Assembly: GCA_963725415.1 (NCBI GenBank)
Contig: CAVRZY010000269.1
Coordinates: forward strand, 1-16,278
DNA length: 16,278 bases
Direction of reading: 5' to 3'
Source of the DNA: CAVRZY01 sp963725415
Lineage (GTDB): Bacteria; Acidobacteriota; Terriglobia; Bryobacterales; Bryobacteraceae
Shown here: piece by piece, positions 1 through 6,487 of the stretch
Layout of the letters: every line of letters begins with the position of its first letter
Numbering within the stretch: position 1 is the first letter of the stretch
Notes under the pieces: model-generated
What the model saw: only the letters and a program-made list of their open reading frames with translations
Told to the model about the DNA's origin: nothing
Databases searched by the model: none
Made by a program: the position numbers and the translations under genes

Positions 1-1
1 G

Positions 2-1242
2 ACCATTTGCTACAGCCAGCGCACCAATGCCGTCATCTCGACCGACGGCCTGACGCCGGCGGTCAACCTGACGAACGCCTTCACGCTCCAGCCCGGCGGG
101 CAGCTCCTGGCCGCGGTCGGCAACAGCCAGGGCGCGGCCAGTTTCCTGGGGCAGGGCGTGCCGGCGGTCTATCTCGACACGCGTGCGCCGTACTCCCACC
201 AGTACTCGTTCGACATCCAGCGGGAACTCCCGGGTAGCATGGTGCTGGAGCTCGGCTACGTCGGCAACCAGACCCGCAAGTTGCCGGTCAATGTAGGGCT
301 AAACTACCTGCCGGTGTCCGAGATGAACCGGCGGACGTCTACCGGGGCCATCGACACCGCCTATTACACGACGCAGCTTCCCAACCCCATGGCCGGTCTC
401 GATCCCCAGCAACGCGGCGCTGAACGGGGCAACCATCCAGCGCCAGCTCTTGCTGTACGCTTACCCGCAGTATAGCGGGCCGGCCCTCAACTATGTCCCC
501 ATCGGCAGGCAGCGCTACGACAGCTTCCAGTTGAAGGTGACCAGGCGCTTCTCGCAGGGTCTGACCTTCCTGGCCAGTTACACTATCGCCAAGACGCTCG
601 AGGCAGATGCAATTGCTCAATGCACAGGACTTCAACTTGCCGAGCCCCTCAGCGACCCCGCTGGTGAAGCAGTCGTACTCGTCGTCGGCCCAGGCCGATA
701 TTCCGCAGAAGTTCAATGTCGCCGGGGTCTACGAGCTGCCGTTCGGCAAGGGCAAAGCGCTGGCCAGCAACATCCCCGCAGCGGTCAACCAGATCATCGG
801 CGGTTGGGAGCTCAACTGGAACATCACCTACATGAAAGGTTGGTGTTTCGCGTATCCGAACAACGCCCAGGTGACGCCGGGCAGCGCCAAGCTCAGCAAC
901 CCGACCATTGCGCAGTGGTTCGACAAATCGCTCTGGAACGATCCGTTGACGGGCAAACTGGTGGGATCGCAGCCCAGCTACACGCTGCGCACATACCCGT
1001 ACTACTTCAGTGACGTGCGTTCCCCGGGTTACCGCAACTGGGACGCCTCGGTCACGAAGTATTTCCCGGTTTACGAGCGGGTGCGTCTCCAGTTCCGTTT
1101 CGAAATGGTCAACGCATTCAACCACCCCTGGTTCACGGGCCTCGCTTCCGTCGATGTCACCAACGCGCAGTTCGCCCGCCTCAATCCGGTGCAGAACAAC
1201 CTGCCCCGGTTCCTGAAGCTCGGTCTGAACTTGCAGTGGTAA
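2..1242 (+). pseudogene. TonB-dependent receptor (Oar-like), C-terminal part, two frameshifts
   Basis: This is the C-terminal barrel of an acidobacterial TonB-dependent-receptor-like outer-membrane protein; the N-terminus lies before the window. The frame is open from base 2 and reads PYSHQYSFDIQRELPG and LELGYVGNQTRKLP, repeat-like barrel motifs also found in the receptor at 7859-10453. An extra base near 401 (ctcGatcccc) moves the reading to the next frame, giving IPSNAALNGATIQRQLLLYA. A second extra G near 603 moves it again, giving QMQLLNAQDFNLPSP, NVAGVYELPFGKGK, VNAFNHPWFTGL and the terminal aromatic residue of LNLQW before the stop. Removing both bases gives one 412-residue reading. 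The reconstruction is strong because all three segments carry family sequence in the expected order. Whether the gene is truly dead or carries two sequencing errors cannot be settled here. The usual role is uptake or binding at the outer membrane; the substrate is unknown. Confidence 0.85.
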
Positions 1243-1248
1243 CTACAC

Positions 1249-1391
1249 TAGTGCATCGTCCGATAACTGCTTTCTGGTGTGTAGACCGCGCAAAACGGGG
1301 ACAGGGTCCAATTGCGCAGTGGGCAATTGGTTGCCTGTACCCGTTTTGCCCCGAGGCGGATACTCCAAAGGACTAATCGGACGATGTACTA
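1249..1391. mobile_element. MITE-like palindromic element flanked by TA
   Basis: Terminal inverted repeats at 1251-1264 (GTGCATCGTCCGAT) and 1376-1389 match with one mismatch, and each is bordered by TA (1249-1250 and 1390-1391), the target duplication of IS630/mariner-type elements. A second nested inverted repeat lies at 1290-1305 and 1334-1349 (GCAAAACGGGGACAGG type, one mismatch). At the centre is an 8-bp perfect stem, CCAATTGC/GCAATTGG (1308-1315 and 1323-1330) with a 7-nt loop. There is no coding capacity. The whole could fold as one long cruciform or RNA hairpin just after the receptor stop. IS630-type mobilisation is inference from the TA ends; the inner repeat also resembles REP elements mobilised by Y1 transposases. 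Confidence 0.7.
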
Positions 1392-1544
1392 GCCGCGAAC
1401 GGACGCGAATACAGGTGAAGTGGCACCCCGTGCCGTCCGGGCGGGGGGACACCCGGCCTACATCAACAACTACATTTACCGGCCGCGATGGACAGGCAGC
1501 CTGGGTCAGTGGATCAGGCGAGTGGATTACGTGCTCAACTCCAC

Positions 1545-1784
1545 CGTTTCGGTCCCGTCGCCTGGCCGGTCCCGAATGTCGCGGAGCGGAGCGGAAACGC
1601 GCCGTTGATCCGCAACGGACCGAAGTGGATTAAGACCGGGACCTAGCGTCACCTGCGCTCCTTCTGACCCTGGTACTCGGACATCGCTTCGCTGGACGTG
1701 ACCAACCCCGCGTTCTGGTAGCTCAACCCGACGCAGCGCAACCTGCCGCGGTTCATCAAACTGGTGCTGCACTTAAACTGGTAG
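1545..1784 (+). pseudogene. Decayed C-terminal tail of a second TonB-dependent receptor copy
   Basis: In one frame from 1671 to the TAG at 1782-1784 the reading is WYSDIASLDVTNPAFW, stop, LNPTQRNLPRFIKLVLHLNW, stop. It aligns without gaps to the last 37 residues of the upstream receptor (1129-1239), with 22 identities by my count, and both segments end in the same way. An in-frame TAG at 1719-1721 interrupts it. The same frame upstream (1545-1628) is open and reads RFGPVAWPVPNVAERSGNAP, which may belong to the same relic, but two stops separate it from the tail. This is best read as the leftover end of a tandem receptor duplication. Its last 12 bases overlap the 3' end of thiD on the other strand. 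Confidence 0.7.
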
Positions 1785-2573
1785 CGGTTCGGGGGGCCGA
1801 GCGTGGTGGTTGACCGGACCCGAACCGCGGCCCAGGCCGGGACTGGAGCGGATCGCCTCGGTGATGAACGCCTTGGCGCGCGCGACGGCGAGCGGGAGGG
1901 GCGTGCCTCGCGCCAGTTCAGCGGTGATGGCGGCGGAATAGGTGCAGCCCGTGCCGTGGGTGTGCTGCGTGGGTATGTGGGGCGCTGGGAACTCGTGCCG
2001 TTGGCCGCTGGCCAGCAGGATGTCGGTGGCGCTGTCTCCCAAGTGTCCTCCCTTGACCAGCACCGCCTGGGCGCCCATCTCGCACAGGCGCTCGGCGGCA
2101 CGCCACATGTCGTTCACATCTTTGACAGGGATTCCGGTGAGGGCGGAGGCTTCGTGCAGGTTTGGCGTGACCAGGTAAGCGCGAGGGATCAACTGCGCGG
2201 CAACGGCCTGCCGGGCATCCTCGGAGACCAGCGGGGCGCCGTGCTTGCTGAGAATGACCGGATCGACGACCAAAGGGAAGCTGAACTCAGCGGCTGCGGC
2301 AGCCACGGCCTCGACGATCTCGCGATTGCCGAGGGCGCCGGTTTTGGCGGCCTGCGGCGGGATGTCCTCGAGCACCGCACGAAGCTGCTCGAGCACCAGG
2401 TCCGCAGGAAGGCACGCGACCCGATCCACGCGCAGGGTGTTTTGCACGGTCAGCAGCGTGATGACGGCTTCGCCGTAGACACCGAACTGATGGAAGGTCT
2501 TCAGGTCGGCCTGGATGCCGGCTCCGCCGGAGGGATCAGAGCCGGCAATGGTGAGGGCAACCGGTGTGGCCAC
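1773..2573 (-). CDS. thiD: Hydroxymethylpyrimidine/phosphomethylpyrimidine kinase ThiD
   Basis: ThiD phosphorylates hydroxymethylpyrimidine and then its monophosphate to the pyrophosphate that is joined to the thiazole in thiamine synthesis; it is a cytosolic ribokinase-fold enzyme. The 266-residue product has the usual family length. The substrate and nucleotide motifs are clear: TIAGSDPSGGAGIQADLKTF (8-27), VDPVILSKHGAPL (103-115), TPNLHEA (136-142), VKGGHLGDS (173-181) and HGTGCTYSAAI (206-216), with the catalytic-site Cys at 210. The start is GTG at 2573, immediately before the conserved N-terminal strand; no strong Shine-Dalgarno sequence is visible. The last residues run into the decayed receptor tail on the opposite strand, so the C-terminal extension (roughly after residue 250) may be recent. 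No other thiamine gene is nearby. The next gene upstream on the strand is 42 bp away. Confidence 0.95.
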   Translation of the reverse strand: MATPVALTIAGSDPSGGAGIQADLKTFHQFGVYGEAVITLLTVQNTLRVDRVACLPADLVLEQLRAVLEDIPPQAAKTGALGNREIVEAVAAAAAEFSFPLVVDPVILSKHGAPLVSEDARQAVAAQLIPRAYLVTPNLHEASALTGIPVKDVNDMWRAAERLCEMGAQAVLVKGGHLGDSATDILLASGQRHEFPAPHIPTQHTHGTGCTYSAAITAELARGTPLPLAVARAKAFITEAIRSSPGLGRGSGPVNHHARPPEPLPV

Positions 2574-2615
2574 TCAGCCATTTTGCCATGCGGCCATCTG
2601 CGGCGGTGGGCGGCT

Positions 2616-3269
2616 CTACGAGACAAGACGGCGACGCAGGATTGCCAACCCGGCCAGACCGGTGAGCATCAAGGCGTACGTCGAAGGTTCCGGAACCCCG
2701 TCCCCGTACCTGAAGGCGCCTACAGCGAAATCGACGTCCGAGGAGAAATCAACGAACATGATCGGATCCATGGAAGCGGCAAACAGGCGAGCCCCGGCGG
2801 TCCCGTCAACATTTCTGGTGATGGTTCCGAGGAGAGTGTGAGAGGCGTCGAAGAATGACGCCGTCATGTTATACGGCGCGAACGGGTTTGGCTCGGCTTC
2901 GAATCCAAAAATGTACTCGGGGGTAGACAGGGTCATATGTATCAACGCCGCCCCGTTCGAATACAACACGGGCAGGGTGGTACTGTCGCAAGGTCTCTGC
3001 GAATCTGGCACGCAACTCCAAGTGGACCACCCGCCGCCCGGTGCGTATCGCATGTTCATCGAAGAGCCGAAAGTGACGGTGAGGAACCCATCCGTGATTG
3101 ACGTGTAGTCAGCCAACAAGGTGTAACCACTGAAGTCGATGTAGCTGGTCCCCGCCAGGTAGGCGGCATCCGGGTTTGAGATCGGGGTAAAGGGTCCGGC
3201 GACTGCCGGCGATGCCCACAGGGCCACTAACCCTATTAGAACAAAAGAAAACACTCTGCTTGCCTTCAT
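2616..3269 (-). CDS. Secreted PEP-CTERM sorting-domain protein
   Basis: The product is predicted to be exported and anchored or processed at the cell surface through the exosortase pathway. It is 217 residues. The N-terminus, MKASRVFSFVLIGLVALWAS followed by PAVAG, is a signal peptide. The C-terminus has the standard tripartite PEP-CTERM tail: VPEPSTYALML, a hydrophobic stretch, then RRRLVS. The body is rich in aromatic, Gly, Ser and Thr residues, as in beta-sandwich surface proteins, and has two Cys (CVPDSQRPC). I chose the ATG at 3269 because GGAGGAG sits about 5 nt upstream of it and the signal peptide begins there; an in-frame ATG 33 nt upstream would add residues unlike a signal peptide. 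No exosortase gene is in the window, so the sorting enzyme must be elsewhere. The specific function is unknown. Confidence 0.9.
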   Translation of the reverse strand: MKASRVFSFVLIGLVALWASPAVAGPFTPISNPDAAYLAGTSYIDFSGYTLLADYTSITDGFLTVTFGSSMNMRYAPGGGWSTWSCVPDSQRPCDSTTLPVLYSNGAALIHMTLSTPEYIFGFEAEPNPFAPYNMTASFFDASHTLLGTITRNVDGTAGARLFAASMDPIMFVDFSSDVDFAVGAFRYGDGVPEPSTYALMLTGLAGLAILRRRLVS

Positions 3270-3274
3270 CGTTT

Positions 3275-3281
3275 CTCCTCC
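3275..3281 (-). promoter_or_regulatory. Shine-Dalgarno site of the PEP-CTERM gene
   Basis: The minus strand reads GGAGGAG 5 nt before the ATG at 3269-3267. It decides the start of the PEP-CTERM protein in favour of this ATG over the upstream in-frame one. Confidence 0.75.
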
Positions 3282-3387
3282 GAAAGAACAAAGCCGAACC
3301 ACGCCCCGGAGAACCCCGAGACAGGTCGGGAAACTCGAAGCTTAACATCTCTTCACCTGAAGATCAAGTACCAGTAGCACATTTTGA

Positions 3388-3410
3388 TACCGCCGGGCGG
3401 TACTAGTACC
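3388..3410. promoter_or_regulatory. Two overlapping perfect palindromes, candidate operator
   Basis: TACCGCCGGGCGGTA (3388-3402) and GGTACTAGTACC (3399-3410) are each perfect palindromes and share four bases, so the two could be alternative binding sites or hairpins. They lie between the stop of the operon gene ending at 3416 and the PEP-CTERM start at 3269, about 120-140 bp upstream of the latter. Nearby are AGTACCAGTA (3368-3377) and CTTCACCTGAAG (3351-3362), the latter also self-complementary. There is no U-run after either hairpin on the minus strand, so an intrinsic terminator is unlikely. An operator for the PEP-CTERM gene is the favoured inference; the regulator is unknown. Confidence 0.45.
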
Positions 3411-3415
3411 CTGAG

Positions 3416-4810
3416 CTAGAACCGAATCCTTCCGGGCTGCGTCGTACCGAGAGAACTGGTGATTTCGATTTCGACAGCGCTGATCTGCGCGGCATCGCCG
3501 GTCACAGGGAAGACGGCGCGGAGCGCAAAAGCGCCTCCCAGTTCCGAGCTGTCGAAATAGCGGCGGAACTCCGCGGCGGCATCGAGGGCGATGCGGCCCG
3601 GATCCACCGCGCGACCGCTCTGGTCAAAAAACGTGAAGGCGAGTTGGGAAGCGGACCGGGCGTTATCGAAGCCTGTGAACTGGACTTCCAGACTCGCCAG
3701 AGAGCGCACGACGCGAGTTGAATCGATCACCACCGGCTCGGGAGCTATGGTCAAGCTCGCGCGCGCGGTCTGGTCGCCCCATTGTGCGACGAAGTCGATG
3801 GCGCCGGCGGTGGTACCGGTCTGAAACTCGATTTCGGATCGCCCGTTGAAGAGGGCCACTTCGGCTTCCTGATCGACGGTGAACCTCATGAAGCGGCTGC
3901 CGCTGGCGAGGAAGAGAACGGCCGGATCGTTTCGCGCGGCAGGCACGCTGGGAGTGAAGTACATCTGGATGTCGCCACTGCCGCTCACCGGAGAGGGGGA
4001 GGCCAGCCGCACCGCCAGCTTGACCTGTTGCCCACTGCGGGCAGCCGAAGACTGGAGGATAATCTGCGGAATCGCGAAAGGCGGTTCCAGTCCGGTACCC
4101 CGGAGTTGAAACGTTCTCTGATTGACCCGGAGCGTGCCGTTGTGAGGACCGGTGGCTGGCGGTTCGAAGGAAACCTCAAACGAGACTGAGTTGCCGGGGG
4201 GCAAGATCACGGGCGAAGTAAGCCCAAGCGGCCCGTGGAAAGCGGGTCCGCTAACGACGACTTCCAGGTTCAATGAAGCCGGAGTCTGGTTTCCCAGCAG
4301 GAAGCGGTACTGGAGGCGGGAGCGCCGGTCCACGCTTCCGAAGTCCACCGTGGCCCCCGAAGTGAGCACCGTGCGCGCGCCGCCCTGTTCCAGGGAAACC
4401 GTTGCGCCGGGCTGAGCGACGGCTCGCAGCAGCGCGGTCTGTCTGTTCACCACGTATTCACGGTAGTAATCCGCTTCGTCCAGACTGGCGCTGTAGGCGC
4501 CCGAGGCGATGGGCTGAAAGCGCACCAGGAAGTCGAGCGCGGCGCCCGCCCCGAGAGTGGTGGGGACCTGAAAGTTGCGGACCAGTAGGAAGCCCACGCC
4601 GGCCAACGAGAGGGTCTGTAAGGTCAGTGGGGCAGGGCCGGGGTTGCGGATTCGGAAGCCTGTCTCGAGCAGGTCTCCGGTCTGGACGGCGCCCAAGTCG
4701 AGCGAGGCCGTGGCCGGGCGCTCGGCTGTACCCGCGAGCAGGAAAAGCTGCAACTGCGCCAGGAGGCAGCAGGGCGCCAGCAGTCCGCAGGTCAGAACGC
4801 GCAGCATCAC
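3416..4810 (-). CDS. Secreted protein with ASH/choice-of-anchor-type Ig-like domains
   Basis: This 464-residue product is predicted to be exported. A hydrophobic N-terminus (RVLTCGLLAPCCLLAQLQLF) acts as the signal. Two repeats then resemble ASH/choice-of-anchor-D beta-sandwiches: about residues 36-110, with LDLGAVQTGDLLETGFRIRN and FLVRFQPIASGAYSASL, and about residues 140-238, with VDFGSVDRRSRLQYRFLLGN and FEVSFEPPATGPHNGTLRVN. The remaining 220 or so residues look like further beta-rich modules with no catalytic motif that I recognise. The start is GTG at 4810, with GGAGG seven bases upstream; ATG at 4807 is also possible. The start overlaps the stop of the preceding gene, which suggests translational coupling. 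It is the last gene of a three-gene operon. An extracytoplasmic scaffold or binding role is inference. Confidence 0.8.
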   Translation of the reverse strand: MMLRVLTCGLLAPCCLLAQLQLFLLAGTAERPATASLDLGAVQTGDLLETGFRIRNPGPAPLTLQTLSLAGVGFLLVRNFQVPTTLGAGAALDFLVRFQPIASGAYSASLDEADYYREYVVNRQTALLRAVAQPGATVSLEQGGARTVLTSGATVDFGSVDRRSRLQYRFLLGNQTPASLNLEVVVSGPAFHGPLGLTSPVILPPGNSVSFEVSFEPPATGPHNGTLRVNQRTFQLRGTGLEPPFAIPQIILQSSAARSGQQVKLAVRLASPSPVSGSGDIQMYFTPSVPAARNDPAVLFLASGSRFMRFTVDQEAEVALFNGRSEIEFQTGTTAGAIDFVAQWGDQTARASLTIAPEPVVIDSTRVVRSLASLEVQFTGFDNARSASQLAFTFFDQSGRAVDPGRIALDAAAEFRRYFDSSELGGAFALRAVFPVTGDAAQISAVEIEITSSLGTTQPGRIRF

Positions 4811-5718
4811 CGGGGCGCCTCCGGCAGCCGGTACAGCTCTTCCCGGTCCTCGAGGATGAGCAGCGCCAGATGACCGCCGGGTTCAGCAAGTCCCAGGTGA
4901 ACCCAACGGCTCCCCATGGGATCCAGTGCTACCGGATGGGCCGGTAAGGGAGTGCGCCTCTCCGCGCCGTTGGAGGTCCGCAGGACCAGGCCGAGGCCGC
5001 TGGGTAATGCCTCAGTCTCGGGCGCAATAGCCTGTGCAGCCGGGTAGGATAGGCTTTCAGCCTGTCCGGACGCCTTTCGAATACCGCCCGAGACAAGCTG
5101 AAGCTTGTCCCACGGCGCCCGAGACTGAGGCATTACGCCGCTCACGAAAAGGATGGCGCCATCAGGCCGGAGCAGGAGCGGAGCCGAGACTCCGGCCAGC
5201 TCGGTCTCCTCTTCGAGCTGGCCATCAGCCAGCCGGACCTTCAGTAACCACAGCCTGGCATCCCTCTCGACCACGGCGGCCATCCGGTTTGCATCGGGCT
5301 GCGCAATGGCCAGGACGCTGACATGCGGCGTGGCGAAATCGAACGCCAGCGGGAGCAACTCGCCCTGGGCCAGTCGAAACCAATCCGAGGTGCGCGGGAA
5401 GTAGACCAGCGCCGGCACGCTGTCCTGGGAAAGACCAAACAAGGCCGGCCCGCCGGGAGCGGCCCAGCGCCGGCTGAGTCCAGCGTCGAGATCGAGCAAT
5501 TCAAGAGCTTGTTCGGTCTTCACCACAGCGAAGCGTTCCGAGCAGGCGGCTGACAAGACACCCGATTCGAGCGCCGGGCCCAGAATGAAATTAGCCCGCA
5601 CCCCATAGACGGAATGCAGAAGACCCGCCTGATCCAGGAAACATCCAAGCCGCGGAGGTTCTAGCTGGGCCAAGCCCATGGCCGCCGAAAACAACAGGAT
5701 TGCGGTCGGCCGAATCAT
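4807..5718 (-). CDS. Hypothetical exported protein carrying an in-frame repeat insertion
   Basis: I do not recognise a family. The 303-residue product begins with a signal peptide (MIRPTAILLFSAAMGLAQ) and the rest alternates short strands and turns (LWLLKVRLADGQLEEETELA, RWVHLGLAEPGGHLALLILE), which would suit a beta-propeller-like fold; that is inference. Residues 195-239 are encoded by a palindromic repeat inserted in frame (see the separate entry). Without it the protein would read AILFVSG followed by LGLVLRTSNG, about 256 residues. Its ATG directly abuts the stop of the upstream gene, and its stop overlaps the start of the downstream one, so the three genes are probably co-transcribed and coupled. 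GGGAA lies 8 nt before the ATG. Confidence 0.75.
   Translation of the reverse strand: MIRPTAILLFSAAMGLAQLEPPRLGCFLDQAGLLHSVYGVRANFILGPALESGVLSAACSERFAVVKTEQALELLDLDAGLSRRWAAPGGPALFGLSQDSVPALVYFPRTSDWFRLAQGELLPLAFDFATPHVSVLAIAQPDANRMAAVVERDARLWLLKVRLADGQLEEETELAGVSAPLLLRPDGAILFVSGVMPQSRAPWDKLQLVSGGIRKASGQAESLSYPAAQAIAPETEALPSGLGLVLRTSNGAERRTPLPAHPVALDPMGSRWVHLGLAEPGGHLALLILEDREELYRLPEAPR
4996..5142. repeat. REP/MITE-like palindrome inserted in frame in a coding gene
   Basis: A perfect 21-bp inverted repeat bounds the element at 5005-5025 and 5115-5135. Inside are smaller palindromic units, around 5049-5069 (AGGCTTTCAGCCTGTCC) and 5092-5110 (GACAAGCTGAAGCTTGTCC), of the kind seen in REP/BIME repeats. 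A 6-bp direct repeat GCCGCT flanks it at 4996-5001 and 5137-5142, a candidate target-site duplication. The spacing of the two copies is 141 bp, an exact multiple of three, and the reading frame passes through the element on the minus strand with no stop. Confidence 0.75.
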
Positions 5719-6351
5719 TCAGGGCTTCCCAATACTGATAGTTGGCGACCCAACCTGGAGCGGCACCGGCGCCGGCGCCGGGGGCTTCTGCGGTTGAGAT
5801 TTGGGGCCGGCAGCCCAGCCGCTAGTGAATCCCACTCCCGCGGCGCCTGCCGCCAGCAAGCCTATGATTACCCACTTGTTGCGCGGTTTCCATGCGGAGG
5901 GCGCCCGGACCAGTGGTTTGTCTAGGACGGGGCCGGGACCGTTGTGGCTGCCGCCCGAGGCGTCAGTGAGATATTGCGAGACCGCCGTGCCGGCGCGGGA
6001 TTGATCTTTGACCGCGGCAATGCGGATATAAAAGGGACCGGGGAGGCGGTTCCAGCGCACGGTGGGTAGGAAGGCCGCTCCGTCCTCCCCGGTCATGACC
6101 ACCTCAGTATTCAGGCCATTGGCGAACAGGCCGGTGGGCCCGTCGTCCGGCAATCGGAAACTGACCAGCGCGCCTTTGACGGGTCTGCCCAACTCGTCAG
6201 CGATCTTCAGGCTCAAGGCAGCGGAGACGCGCGAACCGGCAGCGTGAGCGGCGCCCTCCCCCTGCACCACCTGGATCTGTAGGATGGTGCTCTGGGCCGC
6301 CAGTAGCAGCGGCAAGAACAGTGCCGGGGCGCTTTTCCGGAGTGCGCTCAT
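5719..6351 (-). CDS. Exported Ig-like protein with a C-terminal membrane segment
   Basis: First gene of a three-gene operon. The product is about 210 residues from the chosen ATG at 6351. It has a signal peptide (MSALRKSAPALFLPLLLAAQ), then a domain like bacterial Ig-like/Big_1 or carboxypeptidase-regulatory folds (LSLKIADELGRPVKGALVSF, TEVVMTGEDGAAFLPTVRWN, GPFYIRIAAV). It then has a basic linker, one membrane segment (WVIIGLLAAGAAGVGF) and a short Pro-rich tail ending in SPTISIGKP. The layout resembles acidobacterial proteins with an extracytoplasmic Ig-like head and a single membrane anchor. An in-frame ATG at 6444 would add 31 residues that look unlike a signal peptide, so I prefer 6351, although no good Shine-Dalgarno sequence is visible there. 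The stop abuts the next gene's ATG. Function unknown. Confidence 0.75.
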   Translation of the reverse strand: MSALRKSAPALFLPLLLAAQSTILQIQVVQGEGAAHAAGSRVSAALSLKIADELGRPVKGALVSFRLPDDGPTGLFANGLNTEVVMTGEDGAAFLPTVRWNRLPGPFYIRIAAVKDQSRAGTAVSQYLTDASGGSHNGPGPVLDKPLVRAPSAWKPRNKWVIIGLLAAGAAGVGFTSGWAAGPKSQPQKPPAPAPVPLQVGSPTISIGKP

Positions 6352-6487
6352 ACGGGGAGTGGCCCTACCAGGAATAGTCCGCCAGGGAGGCCATGACTCT
6401 CCAGTTTTTTTGGGTGCCCGGGGGGGAACCGACTGAAAGGCCATCCGTTACATGGTCAGGGCCTCGGGGAGGCTGCGCGCCCGCACA

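Noticed and set aside
1249..1391. CRISPR-like or tandem repeat array
   Set aside because: The repeats are inverted and single-copy, with no regularly spaced direct repeats.
1803..2858. Long open frame on the plus strand opposite thiD and the PEP-CTERM gene
   Set aside because: It is a GC-driven shadow of thiD: it has no domain and runs across the boundary of two clear minus-strand genes.
3388..3410. Intrinsic terminator of the three-gene operon
   Set aside because: The hairpins are not followed by a U-run on the minus strand, so an operator is more plausible.
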